Origin: Brevundimonas variabilis
Lineage (GTDB): Bacteria > Pseudomonadota > Alphaproteobacteria > Caulobacterales > Caulobacteraceae
Direction of reading: 5' to 3'
DNA: 64,000 nucleotides
NCBI RefSeq assembly: GCF_014199945.1
Contig: NZ_JACHOR010000003.1
Span: forward strand, 479,663 to 543,662
The position numbers and the translations under genes were made by a program. Position 1 is the stretch's first letter. Every line of letters begins with the position of its first letter. This document shows, piece by piece, positions 1 to 10,026 of this stretch. A model generated the notes under the pieces. That model was not told the origin of the DNA, made no database searches, and saw only the letters and a program-made list of their open reading frames with translations.

Positions 1-1
1 G

Positions 2-1147
2 GCCAAGGTTCCGGTCTCCACCAAGGAATGGCTCCATCTGATGGAGGCCATGGACAAGGACGTGGCCGGCGGCCGGATCGAGGACTTCTATCACCTGTCG
101 CGGGCGGTGCTGGTCAAGGACGAGAAACACTACGACCGGTTCGACCAGGTCTTTGGCACCGTCTTCAAGGGTATCGAGACCTTCGGGCCGGGCGAGGCAC
201 CGACGCTGGACGTGCCCGAGGACTGGCTGAAGCTGCTGAACGACAAATTCCTGACCGACGAGGAGAAGGCCGAGATCGAGGCCATGGGCGGCTTCGAAAA
301 GCTGATGGAAACGCTGAAGCAGCGGATGGAAGAACAGAAGGAGCGGCACGAGGGCGGATCCAAATGGATCGGCACCGGCGGCACCAGCCCGTTCGGCCAC
401 GGCGGCTACAATCCGGAGGGTGTGCGCATCGGCGGCCCCGGCAAGCATGGCCGGGCGGTCAAGGTCTGGGAAAAGCGCGAATACCGCAATCTGGACGACA
501 CGGTCGAACTGGGCACGCGGAATATCAAGGTGGCCCTGCGGCGGCTGCGCCGGTTCGCCCGCGAGGGCGCGGTCGAGGAGCTGGATATTGATGGCACAAT
601 CGACGGGACGGCGCGCCAGGGCTGGCTGGACATCCGCATGCGTCCGGAGCGCCGAAACACGATCAAGGTCCTGCTGTTTCTCGATGTCGGCGGGTCGATG
701 GATGGGCATATCAAGCTCTGCGAGGAGCTGTTCAGCGCCGCCCGGACCGAGTTCAAGAACCTCGAATTCTACTACTTCCACAACTGCCTCTACGAAGGGG
801 TCTGGAAGGACAATCGCCGCCGGCATGCCGAACGGATCCCGACCTGGGATCTTCTGAACCGCTTCAACGGCGACTGGCGGGCGATCTTCGTCGGGGACGC
901 GACCATGTCGCCCTATGAGGTCACCATGCCGGGCGGTTCGGTCGAGCACTGGAACGAGGAAGCCGGTGCGGTCTGGATGCGCCGGGCACGATTGCAGTGG
1001 GACAAGTCCGTGTGGCTGAACCCGGTGGCGGAGAAATACTGGAGCTACACGGCGTCCGTCTCCCTGCTGCGCGAGGTGATGGACGAGCGGATGTATCCCC
1101 TGACGCTGGACGGTCTCGACAAGGCGATGCGGGCACTGACACGCTGA
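2..1147 (+). CDS. VWA domain protein, CoxE-like (5' partial)
   Basis: The reading frame is open from base 2, so the true start lies before the window. The first visible residues read AKVPVSTKEWLHLMEAMD, which resembles the N-terminus of the CoxE-like VWA family. A degenerate MIDAS metal site, DVGGSMD, is encoded at 683-703; the first Ser of the usual DxSxS is Gly, as is common in this family. Relatives often sit beside a MoxR AAA+ ATPase and are thought to help metal insertion or complex maturation, but the partner would lie outside the window. The ATG at 41 is internal to the family alignment and is not the likely start. Substrate unknown. Confidence 0.85.
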   Translation, partial: AKVPVSTKEWLHLMEAMDKDVAGGRIEDFYHLSRAVLVKDEKHYDRFDQVFGTVFKGIETFGPGEAPTLDVPEDWLKLLNDKFLTDEEKAEIEAMGGFEKLMETLKQRMEEQKERHEGGSKWIGTGGTSPFGHGGYNPEGVRIGGPGKHGRAVKVWEKREYRNLDDTVELGTRNIKVALRRLRRFAREGAVEELDIDGTIDGTARQGWLDIRMRPERRNTIKVLLFLDVGGSMDGHIKLCEELFSAARTEFKNLEFYYFHNCLYEGVWKDNRRRHAERIPTWDLLNRFNGDWRAIFVGDATMSPYEVTMPGGSVEHWNEEAGAVWMRRARLQWDKSVWLNPVAEKYWSYTASVSLLREVMDERMYPLTLDGLDKAMRALTR

Positions 1148-1214
1148 CGTCGGGCCTACGGCAGACGCGAGCTCAAATCCATGTCACACTGAAGGCATCA
1201 GCCGGGAGTTTGCC

Positions 1215-1723
1215 ATGCTCGTCGTCGCCCTCGTCGCCTTTGTATTGCAGCAGACGTCCGGCGGGGTCGTCTGGGACCCTCAACCCGATCTTCGGCCTGA
1301 TGCCGAACCGCCCCGGGCAGCAGCCCCAACCCTGCCCGACTGGGCTATCGCCGATCCCTTCGCCTGGGAGCGTTCGCAATGCAGTTCCCTGGTGCGCGGG
1401 GCCGTCAGCCTCGGGGCCTGCCAGGCGCGGGTGCGTACCGAACTGGCCGCCAACCTGGGCGACGCCCTCCCCCCTGCGCTGAAGCCGACCGGACTGGAGG
1501 GCGAGTGCCTGCCAACAGACAATGCAGCGACGGGGTTTGCAGTGAGTTGTGCGCCCCAGCGTCGCGAACGTGCCGTCGTGTTTGCCCCCAGGAGCGCGTG
1601 TGTGAAAACCGTCCCCAGCGCACCGGCAAAGGTGTGGTCTCCTGGGTCGAGACCTGCCGCCCTGCAGGCGGGTCGTCTGATACCGGTGAAGGTCTCAAAC
1701 TGCAGCTGTTCGGACGCGACTGA
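1215..1723 (+). pseudogene. Small secreted/membrane protein with probable frameshift
   Basis: An ATG at 1215 opens a hydrophobic N-terminus (MLVVALVAFVLQQ), read here as a signal peptide or anchor. The frame stays protein-like with paired Cys to about residue 120. It then loses sense and runs through a hairpin to a stop at 1841. A shift by one base in the C run at 1585-1589 joins it to a frame reading QERVCENRPQRTGKG and ending LKLQLFGRD at 1723, just before a hairpin. One added C would restore a 169-170 residue Cys-containing protein. This is either a broken gene or a sequencing deletion. No function can be assigned. Confidence 0.6.
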
Positions 1724-1746
1724 TGTATCGCAGGCCTCAAACGAAA

Positions 1747-1774
1747 GACGCCGCCCGGAAAACCGGACGGCGTC
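1747..1774 (+). terminator. Hairpin after the frameshifted gene
   Basis: GACGCCG and CGGCGTC arms with an inner CCGG/CCGG pair and an AAAA loop. The T tract after it is weak (tggttgctt). It lies 24 bases after the stop at 1723 and 25 bases before the end of the convergent CsbD-like gene, so it may serve both. Confidence 0.6.
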
Positions 1775-1798
1775 TGGTTGCTTGATAGCGAACCGTAA

Positions 1799-1972
1799 TC
1801 AGGACTTGAGGTCGGACTTCACGTCCCCGACCTTCTTCTGAACAGCCCCTTCGGCCTGGTCCAGCTTGCCCTCGGCCTGAAGCTTCTCGTTGCCGGTCAG
1901 CTTGCCAAGGCCTTCCTTGATGTTGCCGCCGACTTCCTTGGCGGCACCTTTGAACTGGTCTTGATCAGCCAT
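1799..1972 (-). CDS. CsbD-like stress protein
   Basis: A 57-residue, very hydrophilic, Lys/Glu/Gly-rich protein that starts MADQDQFKGAAKEVGGNIKE. It carries the CsbD pattern of repeated K-x-x-G-x-x-x-G units (KEGLGKLTGNEKLQAEGKLD). CsbD proteins are small, abundant general-stress proteins of unknown mechanism; they are part of sigma-B or envelope-stress regulons in other bacteria. AGGGAG lies 6 bases before the ATG and supports the start. The gene stands alone, convergent to the frameshifted gene on its left. Confidence 0.88.
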   Translation of the reverse strand: MADQDQFKGAAKEVGGNIKEGLGKLTGNEKLQAEGKLDQAEGAVQKKVGDVKSDLKS

Positions 1973-2084
1973 GACGAACTCCCTGGTTTACTGAGACGCA
2001 CGGTTGCGTCTCGTCGGGGAGAAAACCGTCAACCCATGCGTGGGGTTCCGTTGCCGCAGACTATTCCCGGCCACAAGATCGTGA

Positions 2085-2531
2085 TCAGCGCCGGCGCAAC
2101 CAGACCGTCAGGGCCCAGGCGTGAGCGTCGTGACGCAGGCTGGACAGAGCTGTCAAAGGGTCCAGCCAGACGAGCTCGTGGTCATCCTCGACCTTTGTGG
2201 ACGGGTCGAGCGACAGCAGCTCGGCCGTCCAGATCCCCCCGATGTTGTTGACCGGACTGTCGTCGGACTTGCGGAAATATTGCCCGGCCTCGACCAGACG
2301 CTGCAGCGGCCGGACCGTCATGCCGGTTTCCTCGACAAACTCACGAACCAGCGCTTCCGGTTCCGTCTCCTCGCCATCGACGGCTCCGCCCGGCAGGTCA
2401 TGGTAAGGCGTATCACGGGTCACCCGCACGCAGGCGACCTTGCCGTCCCGGAACACCAGACCAAAGGTGGCCGGCCGAACGACATAGGCCACACCCGGAT
2501 CGGCGTGTCCGAACTGCAAGGCGGGTCGCAT
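2085..2531 (-). CDS. NUDIX hydrolase
   Basis: A 148-residue protein with a complete Nudix box, GGAVDGEETEPEALVREFVE followed by ETGM; this matches G-x5-E-x7-REUxEExGU. Such enzymes cleave nucleoside diphosphates linked to another group, but the substrate cannot be read from the sequence. The ATG at 2531 shares one base with the stop of the upstream kinase (TGATG), so translation is probably coupled. It is the last gene of the block that runs from the CHASE3 kinase. A longer in-frame reading upstream overlaps the kinase and is not likely. Confidence 0.9.
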   Translation of the reverse strand: MRPALQFGHADPGVAYVVRPATFGLVFRDGKVACVRVTRDTPYHDLPGGAVDGEETEPEALVREFVEETGMTVRPLQRLVEAGQYFRKSDDSPVNNIGGIWTAELLSLDPSTKVEDDHELVWLDPLTALSSLRHDAHAWALTVWLRRR

Positions 2532-3556
2532 CAGAGGTCGAACGCCAGCCGCGCGCGCACACCCTTGTGGTTCGGATCGATCTCGACGACGGAGCGCAGG
2601 CCGCTGGCCATGGCGGATACGATCTTGCCGCCAAGACCCGTTCCCTTCGCCACGCCATCGCCCATGCCGGGCCCGTCGTCCTCGACGGTCAGGATGGCGC
2701 GCCCCTCGATCCCGCCTGGCGCGAGGATCACGCGGATCGGCCCCATCGGACCACCGGGATAGGCATATTTGACGGCGTTCGTGACCAGTTCGGTGACCAC
2801 CACACCCAGCGAAACGGCCTGGTCCGTCGACACCCGCATCGGCGTTGCCGTCAGATAGATGCAGGTCTCGCTCGGGCACAGCGACTGGGTGAGTTCATGG
2901 ACCAGTCCCTCCAGATATTCGTCCATGGCGACGGTCGACATGTCACCGGAGGTGTAGAGTCGGCGATGGACGTGAGCGACGGCCTCGATCCGGGCCTGAG
3001 CCTCCTTCAGGGCGTTGCGCGCGCCGTCGTCGCCAATCTGGCGCAACTGCAGCGAAATGAACGTCGAGACCAGCTGCAGCGAATTGCCGACGCGGTGATT
3101 GACCTCGCGCAACATGGCCTCGGCCCGGTCGCGGGCGAGACGGACCTCTTCCTGGGCCTGTTCGTTTTCTCGCTCCAGCCGTCGCCTCAGAAGGGCATCC
3201 TCCAGGGCGGAGCGCAGCAGGGCTGTAAAGTCCTCCGACACGTCCTTGATGACATAGTCTGCAGCCCCGGCACGGAGGGCCGACACGGCAACCCGCCCGT
3301 CCTGGGTGCCCGTGACGTAGACGACGGGCGGCGGGCTCGGCAGGGCCAGGATGTCAGGCAGCACCTCCAGCCCGTCGCGACCGGGCATGTAGTGATCGAG
3401 CGCGCAGACGTCGTAGTCGCCATCGATCAGGGCCTGCAGACCGGCGTCACCATCGGGCGCACAGGTGACCGCATAGCCATGGCGGCCAAGCTCCTTCTGC
3501 ACCAGGCGCGACAGGGCCCGGTCGTCGTCAATGTAGAGGAGCCGGATCGGGCTCAT
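2531..3556 (-). CDS. Hybrid protein: receiver domain plus HisKA_2-type histidine kinase
   Basis: A 341-residue cytoplasmic protein. Residues about 4-115 form a receiver domain (LLYIDDD acidic pair, phospho-Asp in ALDHYMPGRDG, Lys in DYVIKD). A coiled linker (about 125-150) leads to a HisKA_2 dimerisation box with the His in REVNHRVGNSLQ. A HATPase domain follows (ELVTNAVKYAYP N box, DDGPGMG). Receiver-first kinases of this type are common in alphaproteobacterial stress and light networks. The start overlaps the preceding response regulator by 4 bases (ATGA) and the stop overlaps the NUDIX gene, so the receiver is probably a target of the neighbouring kinase. Confidence 0.92.
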   Translation of the reverse strand: MSPIRLLYIDDDRALSRLVQKELGRHGYAVTCAPDGDAGLQALIDGDYDVCALDHYMPGRDGLEVLPDILALPSPPPVVYVTGTQDGRVAVSALRAGAADYVIKDVSEDFTALLRSALEDALLRRRLERENEQAQEEVRLARDRAEAMLREVNHRVGNSLQLVSTFISLQLRQIGDDGARNALKEAQARIEAVAHVHRRLYTSGDMSTVAMDEYLEGLVHELTQSLCPSETCIYLTATPMRVSTDQAVSLGVVVTELVTNAVKYAYPGGPMGPIRVILAPGGIEGRAILTVEDDGPGMGDGVAKGTGLGGKIVSAMASGLRSVVEIDPNHKGVRARLAFDL

Positions 3557-3984
3557 TCGATTTCCGGAGCCTGCATGACCGACAGGAACAGCCCCAACTG
3601 CCGGATGGCGGCTGCAAAGCTTTCATAGTCCACGGGCTTGGTGATGTAGACGTTGCAGCCCAGGTCGTAGCAGCGCTGGATCTCGGTCTTGTCGTCCGTC
3701 GTGGTCAGGACGACCACGGGCGCACGCTTCAGCCGGTCATCGCGCTTGACCTCGGCGAGAATGTCGATGCCGCTCATGTCGGGCAGGTTCAGGTCCAGCA
3801 GGATCAACAACGGACCATTGGCCAGCACCTCGGCACTGAACAGATAGTCGAGTGCGGGCTGGCCTGCGTCGAAATGCTTGATCTCGTTCGAGATATTGGC
3901 TCGACGGATGTTCTTCTCGATCAGCTTGGCATGACCGTGATCATCCTCGACCATCACGATCTTGACGGGGTTGCTGTTGGTCAA
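3553..3984 (-). CDS. Single-domain response regulator (Rcp1/CheY-like)
   Basis: A 143-residue stand-alone receiver: acidic pair in VMVEDDHGHA, phospho-Asp in LLDLNLPDMSG, Thr in VVLTTTDD and Lys in YITKPVDY. The long insert after the acidic pair (KLIEKNIRRANISNEI) is typical of the Rcp1 class that partners phytochrome or CHASE3 kinases. The start is a TTG at 3984 that overlaps the TGA of the upstream kinase; a CGGAG sits about 10 bases before it. With no output domain it probably acts as a phosphotransfer or protein-binding node between the two kinases on either side. Confidence 0.92.
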   Translation of the reverse strand: MTNSNPVKIVMVEDDHGHAKLIEKNIRRANISNEIKHFDAGQPALDYLFSAEVLANGPLLILLDLNLPDMSGIDILAEVKRDDRLKRAPVVVLTTTDDKTEIQRCYDLGCNVYITKPVDYESFAAAIRQLGLFLSVMQAPEIE

Positions 3985-5519
3985 AGCGTGTCTCCGGTCT
4001 TTTCGAGGATCAGGCGTGTGGGGAATTTCAGATGGAAAGTCGAGCCCTTGCCCAGTTCGGACTCGATCTCGATCGACCCACCAAGGCGGCGCACGCTGTT
4101 TCGGACAAAGGCAAGGCCAAGGCCCTCGCCCGGCGTGTCCTGGCGGCCAGCCCGACGGAACAGTTCGAAGATGCGCTCGTGGTCCCGCAAAGCAATCCCC
4201 CGGCCATTGTCGGCCACGCTGAATCGCACCCAGCCGCCCGCGAGCGCTTCTCCGCTGATGACGATCTGACCGGGACGCGACGGGTCGAGGTATTTGACCG
4301 CGTTGTCGATCAGGTTGCCGAGGATCTGCTCGATCGACAGACGGTCGCTCTCGAAGTCTGGCAGGGGCTCGACCACGATCTGTCCCTCGGTGGCGTCAAC
4401 CTGATGCCGGACGCTGTCGGCGATGCCCTGCACCAGGGTCGTCATGCCGAGCGTCTCGGGGACGAGATTGCGGCGGCCCTCGCGCGACAGTTTCAGGATT
4501 GCGTTGATCAGTCCGTCCATCTTGGCCGTCGATGCCCGGATGAAGCCGATCGCTTCCGGAAGCTCCTCGCGAACGGCGGTGACGGCGTCGGTCTCGATCA
4601 GATCGGGCGCGACGGTTTCGAGGCGACTGATCTGGCGGTCGATCGTCTGGCCGGCCGCTTCCAGCTCTGACGTGAATCCCATCACATTGACGAGCGGTGA
4701 GCGAAGATCGTGGCTGACGATATAGGCGAACCGCTGAACCTCTTCATTGGCCCGCGTCAGAGCCGCCGTCCGATCCCTTACTCTTTGCTCAAGGCCGGCA
4801 TTGGTGCGGTCGATCACCGCCCGGGCTTCGGTCATGTCGTGGAAATAGCGACGCACCAGCATCGCCACGACTCCCGCCAGAAGCAGGATCAGCAGGCCTG
4901 CAATGGCGTTGACGGCCAGGGTGGTCGACGCCGACTGCGCGGATGCGTTGGTATAGTTGGTGACGCGCTGTCCCTGAAGCTCGTCGATCGCGTCGATGTC
5001 CCGACGGATGTCATCCATCAAGGCCTTGCCTCGACCCGACCGCACCCGAGTGATGGCCTGACCGACGCGTCCCGCGCGTGAGGCGTCCAGCGTTGCATTC
5101 ATTTCGGTGAATTTGGCGCGGATACTCGCTTCGAGGCCCTCAATGGCCGCTTCACCGACCGTATCGCCGGCGATACGGTCCTCAAGTTCATCCAGCCGCG
5201 TGAAGGCCATGCGCTCGGCGGTCTGATAATCGACCAGAAAGCTGGCCTGACCTGTCAGGAGAAAGCCCCGCTGGGCGCTTTCGGCCTGCTGCAGGCTGAT
5301 CAGGAGCGTCCGCCCCGCCCGCCGGACCAGCCAGCTGCTGTCCACCTGCTCGTTCAGGGTGGCGGTTCGCTGGATCATCAGAAATGTGCTGGCGTTCACA
5401 ACCAGCAAAAGGAGAAGCGCCCCGGACAGCAGAACCGTAATGGATCGGGCAAGACCTGGCGTGCGCAGGACCTGCGAAACGGAACGGAGCGAAAGCGAAG
5501 GTTTACCGGGCACTGACAT
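3981..5519 (-). CDS. CHASE3-domain sensor histidine kinase
   Basis: A 512-residue inner-membrane kinase. A membrane segment near residues 24-48 is followed by a periplasmic CHASE3 domain containing the QQAESAQRGFLLTG motif and by a second membrane segment near 200-222. Next come a coiled coil, a HisKA box (FAYIVSHDLRSPLVNVMGF) and an HATPase domain (NLIDNAVKYLDP, DNGRGI, GEGLGLAFV). No PAS domain is visible. It begins 45 bases after the flhA stop and overlaps the response regulator gene, so it may be transcribed with the flagellar operon. The signal sensed is unknown. Confidence 0.92.
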   Translation of the reverse strand: MSVPGKPSLSLRSVSQVLRTPGLARSITVLLSGALLLLLVVNASTFLMIQRTATLNEQVDSSWLVRRAGRTLLISLQQAESAQRGFLLTGQASFLVDYQTAERMAFTRLDELEDRIAGDTVGEAAIEGLEASIRAKFTEMNATLDASRAGRVGQAITRVRSGRGKALMDDIRRDIDAIDELQGQRVTNYTNASAQSASTTLAVNAIAGLLILLLAGVVAMLVRRYFHDMTEARAVIDRTNAGLEQRVRDRTAALTRANEEVQRFAYIVSHDLRSPLVNVMGFTSELEAAGQTIDRQISRLETVAPDLIETDAVTAVREELPEAIGFIRASTAKMDGLINAILKLSREGRRNLVPETLGMTTLVQGIADSVRHQVDATEGQIVVEPLPDFESDRLSIEQILGNLIDNAVKYLDPSRPGQIVISGEALAGGWVRFSVADNGRGIALRDHERIFELFRRAGRQDTPGEGLGLAFVRNSVRRLGGSIEIESELGKGSTFHLKFPTRLILEKTGDTL

Positions 5520-5564
5520 CGGATGCAGCCATAGCCTGACACAATCGCTCCCGATAGAGTCCAG

Positions 5565-7682
5565 TCACACCTGGCCGATCGTGCGCAGCCTGGCGCGGGG
5601 ATGGACTTCGTTCTGGCTCATGACGACCGTCTGTCCCCGGAACCGCTCGATGATGGACCGCACATAGGGTCGGATCTGCGGCCCTGTCAGCAGGACAGCG
5701 CTTTCACCGGCCATGGCCGCGCGCTCGAACACATCCCGGACATTGCGGATGAATTCCTGAAGCCGTGACGGTGCCATGGCCAGCTGCTTGTCATCACCAT
5801 TGCCGATCAGGGCATCTGCGAAGGCAGCCTCCCATTCCGGGGACAGGGTGACGATCGGGAGGGCCCCGTCATCGCCCTTGTACTGCCAGCACAGCTGGCG
5901 AGCCAGACGGGTGCGGACGTGCTCGACCAGATTGGTCACCGACGTTGTGTGCGGCGCAGCCTCGGCCAGACCTTCGAGGATGGCCGCAAGATCGCGGATC
6001 GAGACCTTCTCGCGCAGCAGGGCCTGCAGGACGCGCTGAAGGGTGGTGACGGTGACGACCGACGGCACCAGCTCGTCGACCAGCTTCTTCTCTTCCTCGC
6101 CCAGTTCCTTGATCAGCTTCTGCACCTCCGCATAGGTCAGCAGATCGGCCATGTTCTCCTTGAGGATCTCGGTCAGATGGGTCGTCAGCACGGTCGACGG
6201 ATCGACGATCGTGTAGCCCCGGAAGGTCGCTTCCTCGCGCAGGCTTTCATCGATCCAGGTCGCAGGCAGGCCGAAGGCGGGCTCCTTGGTGTGCTCTCCC
6301 GGAAGCTCCACCTGACGGCCTGCGGGGTCCATGGCCATCAGCGACCCCAGACGAACCTCGCCCTGGCCGGCCTCCATCTCCTTGATCCGGATCGCATAGC
6401 CCTGGGTCGGAAGGCGCATGTTGTCGAGGATGCGCACGGACGGCATGACAAAGCCGAACTCCTGGGCGAGGGCTCGCCGCAGGGCGCGGATCTGATCGGT
6501 CAGACGGCGGCCTTCGAGATCATTGATGAGGGTCAGCAGGCTGTAGCCCAGCTCGATCTTGACCTCGTCGATGGACAGCGCCGTTCCGATAGGCTCCTCG
6601 ACGTCCTCCTTGGGCTTGGCCGTGGCGGCAGCCAGCTCGGCTTCCGTGGGCTGTGGCTTGAGCTTTGCGCGACCCAGACGCCACGCCATATAGCCCGCAC
6701 CGATCGACAGGGCTGCGAACGGGATCAGCGGCATGCCCGGGATCAGGCCCAGCAGGCCGGCGGCGGCCGAGACCATGCCGAGGCTGACGGGATTGGTCGC
6801 CAGCTGGGCCACCAGGGCCTTGTCGGCCGAGCCTTCGACGCCCGCCTTCGACACCAGAAAGCCTGCGGCGATCGAGATGATGATGGCCGGGACCTGGGTC
6901 ACCAGACCGTCGCCGATCGTCAGCTGGATATAGGTGTTGGCCGCCTCACCGATCGGCAGTCCGTGCGAGATCACGCCGATCAGGATGCCGCCAATGGCGT
7001 TGATGAAGACGATGATCAGCCCGGCGACCGCGTCTCCGCGAACGAATTTCGAGGCACCATCCATGGCCCCGAAGAAGGTCGATTCCTGCTCCAGTTCCTT
7101 GCGCCGCAGCTTGGCCTGATCCTCGGTGATCAGCCCGGAGGAGAGATCGGCGTCGATTGCCATCTGCTTGCCGGGCATGGAGTCGAGGGTGAAGCGGGCA
7201 CTGACCTCGGCGATACGGGTCGAACCCTTGGTGATGACGACGAAATTGACCACCAGGATGATCGCAAAGATGATCACCCCGATGATGAAATTGCCGCCCA
7301 TCATCAGCTCGCCGAAGGCGGCGATCACCTGACCGGCAGAATCGTGGCCCTCGTGCCCGTGCGTCAGGACCAGTCGGGTCGAGGCCAGGTTCAGGCCAAG
7401 CCGGAACAGGGTCGAGACCAGCAGGACAGTCGGGAAGATGGCGAAATCCAGCGGACGCTTCATCATCAGCGCCGTCATCAGGATCAGCACGGACGACACC
7501 AGACTGATCGCCAGAAGGAGATCGAGCAGGAATTTGGGGACCGGCAGGATCAGCAGCAGGATGACGCCGATGACGCCGACCGCCATCCCGACCTCGCCTC
7601 GAAGGGCCCAGCCCAGCATGTCCTTGCCGGTCGGACGGGCCATGCCGTCCTTCATCATGGGCGAGACGGGAACATCGGTCAC
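5565..7682 (-). CDS. flhA: Flagellar export gate protein FlhA
   Basis: A 705-residue integral membrane protein of the flagellar type III export apparatus. About eight membrane helices fill residues 30-330, with the FHIPEP-family signature RFTLDSMPGKQMAIDADL at 163-180; the large C-terminal cytoplasmic domain receives chaperone-substrate complexes. Length and ending (RARLRTIGQV) fit the family. The start at 7682 is a GTG that overlaps the stop of the beta-lactamase gene by 4 bases (GTGA). It belongs to the run fliF-fliG-fliH-fliN-flbD, interrupted only by the beta-lactamase gene. Confidence 0.97.
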   Translation of the reverse strand: MTDVPVSPMMKDGMARPTGKDMLGWALRGEVGMAVGVIGVILLLILPVPKFLLDLLLAISLVSSVLILMTALMMKRPLDFAIFPTVLLVSTLFRLGLNLASTRLVLTHGHEGHDSAGQVIAAFGELMMGGNFIIGVIIFAIILVVNFVVITKGSTRIAEVSARFTLDSMPGKQMAIDADLSSGLITEDQAKLRRKELEQESTFFGAMDGASKFVRGDAVAGLIIVFINAIGGILIGVISHGLPIGEAANTYIQLTIGDGLVTQVPAIIISIAAGFLVSKAGVEGSADKALVAQLATNPVSLGMVSAAAGLLGLIPGMPLIPFAALSIGAGYMAWRLGRAKLKPQPTEAELAAATAKPKEDVEEPIGTALSIDEVKIELGYSLLTLINDLEGRRLTDQIRALRRALAQEFGFVMPSVRILDNMRLPTQGYAIRIKEMEAGQGEVRLGSLMAMDPAGRQVELPGEHTKEPAFGLPATWIDESLREEATFRGYTIVDPSTVLTTHLTEILKENMADLLTYAEVQKLIKELGEEEKKLVDELVPSVVTVTTLQRVLQALLREKVSIRDLAAILEGLAEAAPHTTSVTNLVEHVRTRLARQLCWQYKGDDGALPIVTLSPEWEAAFADALIGNGDDKQLAMAPSRLQEFIRNVRDVFERAAMAGESAVLLTGPQIRPYVRSIIERFRGQTVVMSQNEVHPRARLRTIGQV

Positions 7683-8593
7683 GCGGTCAGGCCGATCGCA
7701 GACAGTGCCATGCGGGTCGCATCCGCGATAACGGCATCGCGCTGGGCCTCCGTGGATGCATCAGTCGCGTGGAAATACGCAGCGACAATGACGGGCGGAG
7801 CCGAGGGCGGATAGATCAGGCCGATGTCGTTGGTTGGACCATAGCCCCCGGTGCCGGTCTTGTGCGCAACGCGCCAGCCCTCGGGGACACCGGCCTTGAT
7901 GCGTGCCTGGCCGGTCGGCGAGGCCGTCATCCAGTCCAGCAGTCGGTCGCGCGACGTCGGCGTCAGCGGTGTATTGGCGGCGACGAACAGGTTCTCGATG
8001 TTGAGCGCCGACTGGGCCGGGGCGATCGTGTCCTTGTCGCCGTCCAGACGGTTCATCTCGGGTTCCAGACGATCGACCCGCGTGCGCATGTCCCCGAGAC
8101 TCCGGTAGAAGGCCTGCATCTGCGCGAGCCCGCCCAGTTCGCGGATCAGGAGGTTGGCAGCGGGGTTGTCGCTGACCTCGACCGTTCCCTTCATCAGGGC
8201 CTCGATCGACAGTGTCCGTCCGACCGCGGGCTGGGTCACCGGCGCGTGTGTGACCATGTCCGCCGCCGTCACGGCTATGGCACGGTCGAGGCGCTCCTGG
8301 CCTCCCTGCACCCGGACAAGGGTTGCCGCCGCGAGGTACATCTTGAAGGTCGAGCAGTAGACAAACCGTTCTTCCCCCCGCCAGGCGAGGGTCTCGCCGG
8401 TAGCGGTGTTGCGCAGCGCGAAACCCAGCCGTCCCCCGTGACGGGCTTCCAGAGCAGCGAGGTCAAGCGAACGGCCGCCCTCTGCCGCAACCGGGGTGGA
8501 CCGAGCCGTCTCGGTCTGGCGCGCACATCCGGACAGGCCGATGCCCACTGCGCCGAGGCCGGTGAGGATGCTTCTGCGATCCGGCGAGGTCAT
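7679..8593 (-). CDS. Class A beta-lactamase, predicted lipoprotein
   Basis: A 304-residue serine beta-lactamase with every class A motif: STFK at 81-84 (nucleophile and Lys), SDN at 141-143, EPEMN at 177-181 (general-base Glu178 and Asn181) and KTG at 245-247. The N-terminus has RR at 6-7, a hydrophobic stretch and a lipobox LSGC at about 20-23, so the enzyme is probably a Tat- or Sec-exported lipoprotein. The ATG at 8593 lies two bases after the flbD stop, and the stop overlaps the flhA start. That places an antibiotic or muropeptide-active enzyme inside the flagellar operon. The spectrum cannot be predicted from sequence alone. Confidence 0.93.
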   Translation of the reverse strand: MTSPDRRSILTGLGAVGIGLSGCARQTETARSTPVAAEGGRSLDLAALEARHGGRLGFALRNTATGETLAWRGEERFVYCSTFKMYLAAATLVRVQGGQERLDRAIAVTAADMVTHAPVTQPAVGRTLSIEALMKGTVEVSDNPAANLLIRELGGLAQMQAFYRSLGDMRTRVDRLEPEMNRLDGDKDTIAPAQSALNIENLFVAANTPLTPTSRDRLLDWMTASPTGQARIKAGVPEGWRVAHKTGTGGYGPTNDIGLIYPPSAPPVIVAAYFHATDASTEAQRDAVIADATRMALSAIGLTA

Positions 8594-8595
8594 GC

Positions 8596-9984
<1,389 letters not shown>

Positions 9985-10026
9985 GGGTCTTCTCCTGTTA
10001 AGTCTCTAATCGCGATCGGGGCGGGG

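Noticed and set aside
1724..1841. Extension of the frame starting at 1215 past 1723
   Set aside because: It passes through the hairpin at 1747-1774 and its sequence has no protein character.
5919..7814. Long open frame opposite flhA
   Set aside because: It reads His/Asp/Gln-rich low-information protein and lies antisense to a gene of known family, a shadow of high GC coding.
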